In this document: positions 45,442-54,338 of the stretch, one piece after another
How positions within the stretch are numbered: position 1 is the stretch's first letter
How the letters are laid out: the number at the start of each line of letters is the position of its first letter
NCBI GenBank assembly: GCA_032881465.1
Contig: CP126168.1
Coordinates: 620,001-684,000 of the forward strand
Source of the DNA: Parvibaculaceae bacterium PLY_AMNH_Bact1
GTDB lineage: Bacteria; Pseudomonadota; Alphaproteobacteria; Parvibaculales; Parvibaculaceae
Direction: 5' to 3'
DNA length: 64,000 nucleotides
The notes under the pieces: model-generated
The model's database searches: none
The model's input: only the letters and a program-made list of their open reading frames with translations
Told to the model about the DNA's origin: nothing
Made by a program: the position numbers and the translations under genes

Positions 45442-46062
45442 ATGCCCACGCCATCCGGCCCAAAACCCAACCATTTGGGCGCTCAACAGCGCTCAGCGAT
45501 CTTGGACAAGGCATTCGCTTTGTTTGCGCGCCAGGGGTACCGCCGGACTTCCTTCGGCGACATTGCGGAGGAAGTGGGGCTCTCGCGTCCCGCCATCTAT
45601 CACTATTTCAAGAACAAGGACGCGGTGTTTAAGGCCGTCACGGACCGTATTCACAAAGACATTTCGCTCGCCATCGATCGGGCTATGGACGTGCCCGGTT
45701 CTGTCGAAGATCGCTTATTGGCCGTCTTTGAAGCGCGCGCCGGTCGAGACTATGCACTTCTCTTTGTGTCGCCCTATGGCAGGGAGCTTTTGGAAGAGCG
45801 CAAAAAACGAGGGGGAGGCGATAGCCGTGACTCCGGCGTTCAAGCCCGTGTGGCGATGGAAGAAATCATTCGCGATGGCGAAACATCGGGGGAACTTGCC
45901 CTATCCCTGCGGGGAATGACCCCAAAAAGGACCGTCGACCTTCTGGAGCATTTTTTCGAAGGTCTGTTGGCGCGCGAGGCGTCAGAAACAAATGCAAGCG
46001 CGGCGGCGCGATCAATGATCGAGCTATTCGTCGCGGGACTGCGAAAACCACAACCCGCATGA
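45442..46062 (+). CDS. TetR-family transcriptional regulator
   Basis: The protein has 206 residues. Helix-turn-helix residues SFGDIAEEVGLSRPAIYHYFKNKDAVFKAV sit in the N-terminal third, and the rest is a helical ligand-binding domain. It is divergent from the DUF1330 / acyl-CoA dehydrogenase unit and 81 bp upstream of the paraoxonase-type gene. A fatty-acyl-CoA effector would fit its location, but the ligand is not known. Confidence 0.92.
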   Translation: MPTPSGPKPNHLGAQQRSAILDKAFALFARQGYRRTSFGDIAEEVGLSRPAIYHYFKNKDAVFKAVTDRIHKDISLAIDRAMDVPGSVEDRLLAVFEARAGRDYALLFVSPYGRELLEERKKRGGGDSRDSGVQARVAMEEIIRDGETSGELALSLRGMTPKRTVDLLEHFFEGLLAREASETNASAAARSMIELFVAGLRKPQPA

Positions 46063-46143
46063 GGTTGATCCGCATTTCCTAGACATTTGGCGTCCAGCGC
46101 GGCAGCATCCTGACCTAAAAGTAAACGCTTGGGATGGGGACAT

Positions 46144-47202
46144 ATGCGCACGTTCTTGATTATTCTAGGACTTCTATTGGCGGTCGTGCTCTGGCGGGGC
46201 CACGAGTTCGCGTCAACTGCGGGCATGTTCCGCGACCTCGAGCCTCAAATGGCAGGGCAATGCACGATTGTTCCCGGTGTCGTTGGGCCGGAGGATCACA
46301 CCATCGATCCTGAAACAGGCATCGTCTATCTCTCCGGCTATGATCGAGTGAGTGCAATTGGGGGTGACCCGAAGCCTGGTGCGATCTGGACCTATGACCT
46401 GAACGACCCGGAAGCTGTGCCGGTCAGCATCACGCCAGATGCAGATGCTGGTTTTCAGCCTCACGGCATTTCCCTCTATATCGGGGAAGACGGGGCACGG
46501 CGTCTCTTCGTGATCAACCACGGCACCAATGAACAAGCCGTCGACATTTTCGATGTCGGTGAGGGCATCCTGCAGAAAGTCACTACCGTGACCGGTGAGC
46601 TTTTGCGCACGCCCAATGATCTGGTGGCTGTGTCGCCGAACGCCTTCTACTTCTCCAACGACCATCGCTTTCTTGCCGATGATTTCATGCGACCCTTTGA
46701 AGACTTTTTGGGTTTGCCGATGACTGACGCTGTCTTCTACGACGGAACCAGTTTCCGAAGCGTGGCGCCCAGCATCAAAGGAGCGAACGGGATTAATGTG
46801 AGTGCTGATGGGGAAACACTCTATCTCAGTGCAGCCCGCGGCAGTGCCCTCCATGTTTACGATCGTGATACAGCTTCCGGCGATCTGACCTATCAAAAGA
46901 CAATTGAGCTGCCAGGGATGCCTGACAATATTGAGCTTCTGCCGGACGGACAGTTGCTGGTCGCACTACATCCCAATGCGTTCGACCTGCTCGCGCATTT
47001 TGCTGACCCGATACAGAAAGCACCGACACAGATTGTGAAGGTCGATCCGGAAAGCAACTCAGTCGAAACGATCTTCCTCAGTTTGGGTGAGGATCTGTCG
47101 GCCGCCAGTACAGGAGCGATCTATCAGGATCGTCTGATCATCGGCGCCATTATTGAATCGAAATTTTTAGATTGTGACCTTTCCTATCCAACTAACCCCT
47201 AG
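46144..47202 (+). CDS. Paraoxonase (PON)-family six-bladed beta-propeller lactonase/esterase
   Basis: The protein has 352 residues with a hydrophobic N-terminal anchor (about 2-16). The PON fingerprint is nearly complete: C40 and C344 for the propeller-closing disulfide, E50 in GPEDHTI, H107 in FQPHGIS, H126, N158 in RTPNDLVAV, then FYFSNDH, N215 in ANGINVS and D261/N262 in MPDNIELLP as calcium ligands. Animal PONs are lactonases that also open acyl-homoserine lactones. The enzyme is probably periplasmic. ATG 46144 places the anchor at the start. It is followed by a GPH symporter after 9 bp. Confidence 0.85.
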   Translation: MRTFLIILGLLLAVVLWRGHEFASTAGMFRDLEPQMAGQCTIVPGVVGPEDHTIDPETGIVYLSGYDRVSAIGGDPKPGAIWTYDLNDPEAVPVSITPDADAGFQPHGISLYIGEDGARRLFVINHGTNEQAVDIFDVGEGILQKVTTVTGELLRTPNDLVAVSPNAFYFSNDHRFLADDFMRPFEDFLGLPMTDAVFYDGTSFRSVAPSIKGANGINVSADGETLYLSAARGSALHVYDRDTASGDLTYQKTIELPGMPDNIELLPDGQLLVALHPNAFDLLAHFADPIQKAPTQIVKVDPESNSVETIFLSLGEDLSAASTGAIYQDRLIIGAIIESKFLDCDLSYPTNP

Positions 47203-47211
47203 GACCTCTTT

Positions 47212-48621
47212 GTGAGTAAAACTACATCCGGCGTCGGTCGCGGCGTTACAATACTGCATGGTTCCGTGGGCCTGCCCACGGCCATGTTCGGCTACCCGAT
47301 TGCCATCTGGCTGCCGGCTTTTTACGCGGGTGAGCTAGGTGTTTCTCTAGCTGTTGTCGGTACCATGATCATGCTGGCGCGTCTCACGGATGTAGTGACG
47401 GACCCGGTTATTGGATATCTGTCTGACAGGTCAAAGCTGCCAATGGGGCGCCGCAAACCTTTTATGATTGCAGGCCTGCCCATCCTCGCTTTGGGTGTAA
47501 TCATGCTCTTCCTGCCCAACCAGCTGGGGTTCTCTTCGGTTGGTCCGATGCATCTGGTCTTATGGATCAGCATCATGTTTTTGGGCTCTACGCTGGTCTA
47601 CATCCCTTACTACGCATGGGGTGCGGAGCTTTCTCCAGACTATAATGAGCGCAGCCGCATCACAGCTGTGCGGGAGATATTCATCCTGGTTGGCCTTGCT
47701 TTCGCCGCGGCGATTCCCTTCGGCGTGGAGCTGGTCAATGGCGAGGGGGCGGGGCGTGATCCCGGCCTCGTACTCGAAGCCATGGCCTGGGCGATTGTAA
47801 TTCTGATGCCGTCGCTGGTATTGCTCGTTGTGTGGCGTGTTGTCGAACCCAAGTCTGAAGTTCGAAAGGACGTGCCGCTTCTAGATGGACTGAGGCTTGT
47901 TCTACGCAACGGCCCTATGGTGCGGGTTCTTGCCATCGTGCTGATCGTCACCGGGGGTGAGGCGTTTCGCAATGCTCTGTCACTTTTCTTCATGCGCGAT
48001 GTGATCGGCATTAACAGCATCGGCTCTCTTTACTTTATCTATTTTGGCGCAGGGCTCGCGGCCATTCCTTTCTGGCTATGGCTCGGGCGTAAGATGGGAA
48101 AACACAAAGCGTTTGCAGTATGTATGGCGACCGTCGCAGTGATCTCCATCGCGACGTATTTTCTTGGGCCGGGTGATGTGACGCCATTTACACTGCTCTT
48201 CATTGCCAAGGGGTTTTGCTTCGGTGGCCTGCAATTCCTGCCGCTTTCAATGCTCGCAGACGTCGTTGATGTTGATACAGCAAGGTCCAAGGGTGAACGG
48301 GCAGGTACGTTCTTTGCGATTTCCGGCATGACAGCGAAGCTGGCAACGGCTTTTGGCACCGGCATTTCACTGAATGTCGTCGCGTTTTTCGGTTTCAATC
48401 CGTCAGGTGAGGCGGGCGTTAACGGAGCGACAGAACTGAACTGGCTGGCGATCAATTATGCCATCATGCCAGCAATCTTCTTTATTGGTGCGCTTTGGCT
48501 CACCTGGAACTATCCGTTGACCGCCGAACGACAGGCACGGTTGCGCGGACTGATCGAACGTAGAACAGCCCGCCTGCAGGCAGAAGCAGCGTCTCTGACC
48601 CGCGCTGGCGAAACGAGTTGA
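47212..48621 (+). CDS. GPH-family cation symporter (MFS)
   Basis: The protein has 469 residues with twelve hydrophobic segments. The N-terminal half contains MIMLARLTDVVTDPVIGYLSDR and GRRKPFMIAG, the GPH (melibiose/glycoside-pentoside-hexuronide) signature. It carries a sugar or similar solute with Na or H. The start is GTG 47212. It lies between the lactonase and the amidohydrolase in one unit, so its substrate may be their substrate or product, not necessarily a glycoside. Confidence 0.88.
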   Translation: MSKTTSGVGRGVTILHGSVGLPTAMFGYPIAIWLPAFYAGELGVSLAVVGTMIMLARLTDVVTDPVIGYLSDRSKLPMGRRKPFMIAGLPILALGVIMLFLPNQLGFSSVGPMHLVLWISIMFLGSTLVYIPYYAWGAELSPDYNERSRITAVREIFILVGLAFAAAIPFGVELVNGEGAGRDPGLVLEAMAWAIVILMPSLVLLVVWRVVEPKSEVRKDVPLLDGLRLVLRNGPMVRVLAIVLIVTGGEAFRNALSLFFMRDVIGINSIGSLYFIYFGAGLAAIPFWLWLGRKMGKHKAFAVCMATVAVISIATYFLGPGDVTPFTLLFIAKGFCFGGLQFLPLSMLADVVDVDTARSKGERAGTFFAISGMTAKLATAFGTGISLNVVAFFGFNPSGEAGVNGATELNWLAINYAIMPAIFFIGALWLTWNYPLTAERQARLRGLIERRTARLQAEAASLTRAGETS

Positions 48622-48657
48622 GAGGTAGCAAAGCTGGTAACCGACTTGGAGGAAAGA

Positions 48658-50394
48658 ATGAGCGAGTTTGATCTGATAATTCGGGGCGGCACAGTGCTCG
48701 ACGGAGCGGGTGCCGAAGCCTATCAGGCGGATGTCGCGGTCAAGTCCGGGCGCATTGTGGCAGTCGGTCAGATTGAAGGATCTGCAACTGAAGAAATTGA
48801 TGCGACGAGCAAGCTGGTGACACCGGGCTGGGTTGACGTGCACACTCATTATGATGGTCAGGTGACTTGGGACAGTTTCGTGACGCCTTCCTCCCTGCAC
48901 GGGGCCACAACGGTTGTGATGGGCAATTGCGGTGTTGGGTTTGCGCCTGTACGAAAGCAGGATCACAAAACACTGATCAGTCTGATGGAAGGCGTCGAGG
49001 ATATTCCTGGTGCGGCCCTCCATGAGGGTCTCAGCTGGAACTGGGAGACCTTTCCGGAATATCTCGATGCCATCGAAGAGCGCGCGCATGACATTGATGT
49101 GGCCGCACAGGTGCCGCACGGCGCGCTTCGTGTTTATGTCATGGGAGAACGGGGCGCAGCGCTTGAAAAAGCGACAGACGATGATATTGCAGAGATGGCG
49201 CGGCTAAACAGAGAGGCTGTTGAGGCCGGTGCCCTGGGTTTTACGACATCGCGAACGATTTTGCACAAAACCGCCGAAGGGGAGGCTGTCCCCACTTATG
49301 ATGCCGCCCGCGAGGAATTGTTGGCCATTGCCGAGGAAATGGGAAAATCCGGCAGAGGCGTTTTGCAGCTTGTGAGCGATTTTGCAGACCTTCAGGTTGA
49401 GTTTGAAACACTCACCGAAATGTCTCGTCTCTCAGGCCGGCCATTGAGCCTGTCTCTAGCGCAGGCCGATGTCATGCCCGGGCGTTATAAAGAGCTGCTC
49501 GCTAAGCTGGAAGAAGCTAATCGCGCGGGGCTTGAGATGCGCGGTCAGGTCGCCAACCGGCCTGTGGGGTTGTTGCTTGGCCTGCAGGGCTCTGTACACC
49601 CGTTCATCACTTATCCTTCATATCGGAATATTGCCGACCTGCCGCTTGCCGAGCGTCTCGCGAAAATGAAGGAGCCGGACTTCCGGGAACAGCTTTTGTC
49701 TGAAAAACCGCAAAAGGGCAATGTGTTCGCCAACCATATTGCAAGTTCATACGACAAGATGTTTCAGCTTGGCGACCCTCCGAACTATGAGCCGGAGCCA
49801 TCGACAAGTGTTGCAGCTATTGCCGCGCGCGACGGAAAACAGCCAGATGAGTTGGCCTATGACATCTTGCTGCAGAATGACGGTCGCGAGTTTCTCTATT
49901 TCCCCTTCCTGAACTACGCGGAGTTTTCGCTCGACGCGACCAAAGAGATGCTCGAAAGCGACTATACAATTCCCGGTCTCTCTGACGGCGGCGCTCATGT
50001 GGGGGCCATCTGTGATGGCAGTTTTCCAACCTATATGCTGACGCATTGGGCGCGGGACAGGACGCGCGGTGATCGCTTTGACCTTGCTTGGCTCGTGAAA
50101 AGACAAACCCGCGATACAGCAGTATCTATGGGCTTATTGGATCGGGGCCTGATCGCGCCGGGGTACAAAGCAGACCTCAACGTCATCGACTTTAAGAAGC
50201 TCAGGCTTCACCCACCCCATATGGTTTTTGATTTGCCCGCCAACACCCGCCGCCTCATGCAGGAAGCCGACGGCTACGTCGCAACGATCGTAAGTGGCGA
50301 AGTGATCCGTCGGGACGGAAAAGCGACCGGCGCTCTGCCAGGAAAACTTGTTCGGGGTGCGCAGGAGCCGCCCTCAAAGCGTGCCGCTGAATAG
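48658..50394 (+). CDS. D-aminoacylase/dihydroorotase-type amidohydrolase
   Basis: The protein has 578 residues. H62 and H64 in DVHTHYDGQ form the first metal site, C91 in GNCGVGFAP matches the Cys ligand of D-aminoacylase, and SDGGAHVGAICDG carries the barrel aspartate. It resembles N-acyl-D-amino acid deacylases, which hydrolyse N-acyl-D-amino acids; family members of this subgroup are often only annotated by homology. ATG 48658 has GGAGG upstream. It ends 2 bp before the stop of the convergent SUMF1-domain gene. Confidence 0.86.
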   Translation: MSEFDLIIRGGTVLDGAGAEAYQADVAVKSGRIVAVGQIEGSATEEIDATSKLVTPGWVDVHTHYDGQVTWDSFVTPSSLHGATTVVMGNCGVGFAPVRKQDHKTLISLMEGVEDIPGAALHEGLSWNWETFPEYLDAIEERAHDIDVAAQVPHGALRVYVMGERGAALEKATDDDIAEMARLNREAVEAGALGFTTSRTILHKTAEGEAVPTYDAAREELLAIAEEMGKSGRGVLQLVSDFADLQVEFETLTEMSRLSGRPLSLSLAQADVMPGRYKELLAKLEEANRAGLEMRGQVANRPVGLLLGLQGSVHPFITYPSYRNIADLPLAERLAKMKEPDFREQLLSEKPQKGNVFANHIASSYDKMFQLGDPPNYEPEPSTSVAAIAARDGKQPDELAYDILLQNDGREFLYFPFLNYAEFSLDATKEMLESDYTIPGLSDGGAHVGAICDGSFPTYMLTHWARDRTRGDRFDLAWLVKRQTRDTAVSMGLLDRGLIAPGYKADLNVIDFKKLRLHPPHMVFDLPANTRRLMQEADGYVATIVSGEVIRRDGKATGALPGKLVRGAQEPPSKRAAE

Positions 50395-50395
50395 A

Positions 50396-51325
50396 CTAGT
50401 CAGTCGGGGGGAGGTCCATGGCCAGCCGAAAGCTCACCATGGACTGGCGCGCGACCGGAGAAAGCGAGTACCGGGTCTGCGGCCGGACGGGTCCTGGCGC
50501 ATCGGTCCATGAATGGCCTCGCAGGGCATATTCCGCGCAGGCTGGATCGGTGAGCGGCGACCCGTCGACTGGCAAACCTTCATAGCTGCCAGTCCAGCAA
50601 TCCGCCGTCCATTCCCACGCATTTCCGATCATGTCGTAGAGCCTGTTCGGGTTCGGCTTGTAGGTGGCGACGGGGGCCGTGTAGAGCGCGCCGTCATCAC
50701 AGGGCTCCCCGGCTTTGGCAGTCTTATTCTTTGAGGTGAGGTCTGGCACATTGCCGAAATCGCACACGTCATATCGAGTGCCCCAATATGGGCTTGGCAG
50801 GTTCGCGGTACTCGCGAGATGCCATTCTGCTTCACTTGGAAGCCGATATGATTGTCCATCACGGTCGGAAGCCCAATCAATGTAGGCAAGCGCATCCTCT
50901 CGTGACACGCAGACAACGGGATCGGACTCTGTTTGTTCAAAGCCGGGATTGCGCCAGTCGGCTGTCTCATCTTGCGCCCAGCCATACTGAGTATATGTCC
51001 AGCATCCGAGCCGCGTTCGGTGACCGGTTTGTTCTGCAAAGACCGAAAACTGAGCGCGTGTTACCTGTGTGGTGGCCATCATGAAGGGTTCAGCAATCGT
51101 GATCTCAACAGCAGGAAGTTCGTCAGGGCCCATCTGGTCTCCCTGTACATCTGCCCCTATCACGAAGGTGGCAGGTTCAATTCGCTCGAATCCAGGACAA
51201 GTTATGCAGTCTGCTGTTTCGGCCTTTACGGCACCAGCGAGACACAACATGATCAGAGTGCATAAAAATATCGCAAAGGGAACTCGTGCGAAGTCGGACC
51301 AAATTGTCAGCTGGCGGAAAACCAT
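50396..51325 (-). CDS. Secreted SUMF1-domain protein lacking formylglycine-generating cysteines
   Basis: The protein has 309 residues. A signal peptide (about 1-35, ending AVKAE) is followed by the SUMF1/FGE fold: QVTRAQFSVFAEQTGH, YRLPSEAEWHLAS, YDMIGNAWEWTADCW and LRGHSWTD..RPQTRYS. In true formylglycine-generating enzymes the segment after GGSW contains two catalytic cysteines (C336/C341 in human). Here it reads TDAPGPVRPQ with none, so it is unlikely to activate sulfatases. It may be a binding or lectin-type SUMF1 protein in the periplasm. Confidence 0.82.
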   Translation of the reverse strand: MVFRQLTIWSDFARVPFAIFLCTLIMLCLAGAVKAETADCITCPGFERIEPATFVIGADVQGDQMGPDELPAVEITIAEPFMMATTQVTRAQFSVFAEQTGHRTRLGCWTYTQYGWAQDETADWRNPGFEQTESDPVVCVSREDALAYIDWASDRDGQSYRLPSEAEWHLASTANLPSPYWGTRYDVCDFGNVPDLTSKNKTAKAGEPCDDGALYTAPVATYKPNPNRLYDMIGNAWEWTADCWTGSYEGLPVDGSPLTDPACAEYALRGHSWTDAPGPVRPQTRYSLSPVARQSMVSFRLAMDLPPTD

Positions 51326-51472
51326 TCGTCAGTCTTTCCCGAACACTGACATGTGTCAATTCGCAGAACTCAAAAGTGACCGACACTGGCGATTGTACGA
51401 AGACCGGTTTTGGAGGGTGGCCATTTGACACTCTCTTTTTCAGATAACTCAAAAAGCCTGAGGAGGCAGATG

Positions 51473-51883
51473 ATGGCAACCGCAACCCCCAAGCGAAAAA
51501 CAGCGAAGAAGAAGGCTGCCAAGCGCCCAGCCGCCAAAAGGAAAGCAGCTAAAAAAGCACCGGCCAGAAAAAAGACCGCCGCGAAATCTGCAACTTCAAA
51601 AAAGCGGGCCACCCACCAAACGAAGCTTGATCAGCAGATAAAGGCGATTTCCAAGGAAATTGATCGGGTTGAGCGCGAAGGAAAGAAGGTTCTGAAGGAC
51701 GCGCAGAAGCGGTATGAAAAGACGGTCAAGCAGTTGCATGGGGAGCGTGCCCGTCTGGAGAAACAGGTTGATACATTGGCGGCCAAAAGCGAGCTTGCCT
51801 ATGATGATGTGCGCAAAGGCATAGAAGCGGCCTATCGCGATCTCTCTAAAGCCGTAAAACAGGCCTACAAGCATTTCTCCTGA
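51473..51883 (+). CDS. Ala/Lys-rich histone H1-like protein with coiled-coil tail
   Basis: The protein has 136 residues. Residues 1-48 are almost only Ala, Lys, Arg and Pro, in AAK-type repeats like eukaryotic H1 tails and bacterial HU-like or H1-like nucleoid proteins. Residues about 49-136 form a long charged helix with heptad character (LDQQIKAISKEIDRVEREGK, LHGERARLEKQVDTLAA). It probably binds DNA electrostatically and oligomerises. ATG 51473 is 6 bases past AGGAGG; 51470 is the alternative. A strong terminator follows. Confidence 0.75.
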   Translation: MATATPKRKTAKKKAAKRPAAKRKAAKKAPARKKTAAKSATSKKRATHQTKLDQQIKAISKEIDRVEREGKKVLKDAQKRYEKTVKQLHGERARLEKQVDTLAAKSELAYDDVRKGIEAAYRDLSKAVKQAYKHFS

Positions 51884-51911
51884 TGGCACTTCAGCGATGA
51901 CTGAACGGATG

Positions 51912-51944
51912 GGGCGCTCCAGGTGGGAGCGCCCAATTCTTTTG
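51912..51944 (+). terminator. Rho-independent terminator
   Basis: GGGCGCTCC (51912-51920) and GGAGCGCCC (51926-51934) form a perfect 9-bp stem with a 5-nt loop, followed by AATTCTTTTG. It ends the Ala/Lys-rich gene transcript. Confidence 0.75.
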
Positions 51945-52033
51945 GCACGAACAGTGCAATATTTCTTGCCGTCGTGTGACCTTCGCGCTTTACTCCCGCC
52001 ATTGAAATTCATAAGCGCTGACGGAGAGAAAGC

Positions 52034-52972
52034 ATGAACCGGGTTTGTGAACATCTGGGCTCGAAATACCCCATCGTACAGGCCCCCATGGGCTGGATTG
52101 CGCGCTCGCAATTGGCCTCTGCTGTCTGCGAGGCAGGCGGCATGGGGATCATTGAGACGTCATCTGGTGAAACAGAGGCCTGTCAGGCTGAGATCCGGAA
52201 GATGCAGGAAATCACTGACAAGCCTTTTGGCGTGAACCTGCCCATCATGTTTCTGCGCGAAAAAGCGATCCTCGATTTTGTTTGTGAGAGTGGCGTGAAG
52301 TTCGTCACCACATCTGCTGGTAGCCCAAAAAAGTTTATTGGTCCTTTGAAAGATGCGGGCATCACCGTCTACCACGCGGTGCCAACCGTTGATGCTGCCA
52401 TTAAGTGCGCGGAAGCCGGTGTTGATGGCTTGGTTGTTGAGGGTGCCGAAGGGGGTGGCTTTAAAAACCCGGAAGAGGTTTCCACCCTGGTGTTGCTGCA
52501 GGCGATCCGCGCGAAAGTAGATATTCCCTTGATTGCTGCGGGCGGCATTTCCGACGGGAAAGGTATGGCGGCGGCCTTTGCGCTTGGAGCAGAAGGTGTG
52601 CAGATGGGGACTCGTTTTGTGAGTTCCGCTGAAAGCCCCGTTCACGCAAACTATAAGAACGCGATTATTGATGCAGATGAAGCCGGAACCTGGGTCCTGA
52701 ATAAAAAGGCATCGCCCTGTATCCGCGCGCTGAAGACAGAACGCACAGCGAAAATTCATGAAGATGGTCTGATGCCTGCTGACACGTTCGCAAATATTCT
52801 CGATCTCTATTTTGGGGGTGATATGGAGGCGAGTGTTGGTCTTGCGGGTCAGTCCGTTGGTCTCATTGATGAAATCAAACCGGTAAAACAGATCATTGAT
52901 GAAACGGTGGCCGAATTTTTTGAGATCACTAGCCGCTTAGGCGCATGTGCGGAAAACAAGAACTTCGGCTAG
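52034..52972 (+). CDS. Nitronate monooxygenase family flavoenzyme
   Basis: The protein has 312 residues and an FMN-binding TIM barrel. VQAPMGWIARSQLASAVCEAGGMGIIE opens the barrel. VEGAEGGGF, IAAGGISDGKGMAAA and GAEGVQMGTRFVSS are the phosphate-binding strands. It oxidises nitroalkanes or, in relatives, acts as an enoyl-type reductase. ATG 52034 has an AGAGAAAG region before it. It is 25 bp before the GH1 gene on the same strand. Confidence 0.88.
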   Translation: MNRVCEHLGSKYPIVQAPMGWIARSQLASAVCEAGGMGIIETSSGETEACQAEIRKMQEITDKPFGVNLPIMFLREKAILDFVCESGVKFVTTSAGSPKKFIGPLKDAGITVYHAVPTVDAAIKCAEAGVDGLVVEGAEGGGFKNPEEVSTLVLLQAIRAKVDIPLIAAGGISDGKGMAAAFALGAEGVQMGTRFVSSAESPVHANYKNAIIDADEAGTWVLNKKASPCIRALKTERTAKIHEDGLMPADTFANILDLYFGGDMEASVGLAGQSVGLIDEIKPVKQIIDETVAEFFEITSRLGACAENKNFG

Positions 52973-52997
52973 TTGCATAAACCTTGGGGAGGGGCAG

Positions 52998-54218
52998 ATG
53001 ACCGAGTTTCCAGAAGGCTTTATCTGGGGCACCGCAACGGCGGCGCATCAGGTTGAGGGCAACAATACATCCAACGACTTTTGGTTGATGGAACACACAG
53101 AACCGACAATGTTCAAGGAACCGTCGGGAGATGCCTGTGATCAATTTCATCTCTACGAGCAAGATGTGCGACTCTTGAAAGAGTTGGGGTTCAATGCCTA
53201 TCGCTTTTCCGTGGAATGGGCACGGGTCGAACCTGAAAAGGGCGAGATATCGAACGCAGCGCTGGAGCACTATAGGCGGATGACTGTGTTTGTGAGAGAG
53301 CAGGGGCTCACGCCTATTGTGACGCTTCACCATTTCACATCACCCTTATGGTTTGCGCGCGAAGGTGGTTTTGCCTCGGAGGACGGGCCTGCCCATTTTG
53401 CGAATTACGCGGGCATCATGGCGGATGTGTTGGGAGATAGTTGGGGGCAGGTCTGCACCATCAACGAAATCAACATTCCCATGCGGTTCTTTCATGACGG
53501 CATGTTGGGTAACCAAGAGCGCCTCGCACCGTTCCTGGATGCTGCAAAAAAGCGGTGCGGGTCTGATGAGTTCTCGTCTTTCTTCATTGGCGACATTGAA
53601 GGCGCTGCAGAGGGCATGAAAAAGGGTCATCGTCTCGCAGTAGACGCAATCCGCGCGAGGGCGCCGGAAACCCCCGTGGGCGTGACCCTTGCGATCCAGG
53701 ATGAGCAAGCGATTGAGGGAGGTGAAGCACTGCGCGACACAGCCCGCGCTCGCTGCATTGACGCCTTTCTCGATATTACCAAGGGCGATGATTTTGTCGG
53801 CGTACAGACCTACTCCCGATCAATCTATGGGCCGGAGGGAAAGCTCAAAGTGTCCGACGATGTTGAGAAAACGCAGATGGGCTACGAATTTTATCCCGAA
53901 GCGTTGGAAGCCACCATTCGCTACACAGCTGACCATACCGGTCTGCCGATCATCGTGACAGAGAGCGGTATCGGGACTGATGACGACAGCAGGCGCCGCG
54001 CCTATGTCGAGAGGGCGCTCAAAGGCGTCCAGAACTGCCTCGCCGACGGCATCGATGTCCGGGGATATTGCTACTGGTCCATGCTCGATAATTTCGAATG
54101 GATGCTGGGCTACAAACCAACCTTCGGTCTGATCGCCGTTGATCGTATCACACAGACACGGACCGTGAAGCCAAGTGCCCAATGGTTGGGTGGCATTGCC
54201 AAAGCCAACGCCTTCTAG
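52998..54218 (+). CDS. GH1-family glycosidase (beta-glucosidase type)
   Basis: The protein has 406 residues with the GH1 N-terminal FIWGTATAAHQVEG, acid/base E157 in TINEINIP and nucleophile E322 in VTESGIG, then SMLDNFEWMLGY. Both catalytic sites differ slightly from the usual TxNEP and ITENG, and the protein is shorter than most GH1 enzymes (about 450). Specificity among beta-glucosides, galactosides or glycosylated lipids is open. ATG 52998 follows GGGGAGGGGC. It has no signal peptide. Confidence 0.92.
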   Translation: MTEFPEGFIWGTATAAHQVEGNNTSNDFWLMEHTEPTMFKEPSGDACDQFHLYEQDVRLLKELGFNAYRFSVEWARVEPEKGEISNAALEHYRRMTVFVREQGLTPIVTLHHFTSPLWFAREGGFASEDGPAHFANYAGIMADVLGDSWGQVCTINEINIPMRFFHDGMLGNQERLAPFLDAAKKRCGSDEFSSFFIGDIEGAAEGMKKGHRLAVDAIRARAPETPVGVTLAIQDEQAIEGGEALRDTARARCIDAFLDITKGDDFVGVQTYSRSIYGPEGKLKVSDDVEKTQMGYEFYPEALEATIRYTADHTGLPIIVTESGIGTDDDSRRRAYVERALKGVQNCLADGIDVRGYCYWSMLDNFEWMLGYKPTFGLIAVDRITQTRTVKPSAQWLGGIAKANAF

Positions 54219-54225
54219 AAAGTAA

Positions 54226-54333
54226 AAGCGCGTGCCGTTGACTCGAGGAGGAGGGTCGAGCCAGGGCACGCGCTTGGTGACTCCTGTAGGCCTGCGAACG
54301 CACAGGAGCCGTGCGGGGGACCACCTCCCCGCA
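54226..54333. terminator. Three consecutive stem-loops between convergent genes
   Basis: First stem: AAGCGCGTGCC (54226-54236) with GGCACGCGCTT (54265-54275), perfect 11 bp and an inner CTCGA/TCGAG. Second: CTCCTGT (54281-54287) with ACAGGAG (54302-54308). Third: TGCGGGG (54312-54318) with CCCCGCA (54327-54333). They lie between the GH1 gene (+) and the 54339 gene (-), so a bidirectional terminator fits; a structured RNA is possible. Confidence 0.6.
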
Positions 54334-54338
54334 ACTAA

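Noticed and set aside
48403-49119. 238-codon minus-strand frame
   Set aside because: It overlaps the symporter and amidohydrolase genes and lacks a family signature.
22182-51325. Sulfatase and SUMF1 gene as a formylglycine activation pair
   Set aside because: The SUMF1 protein lacks both catalytic cysteines, and the genes are 26 kb apart.
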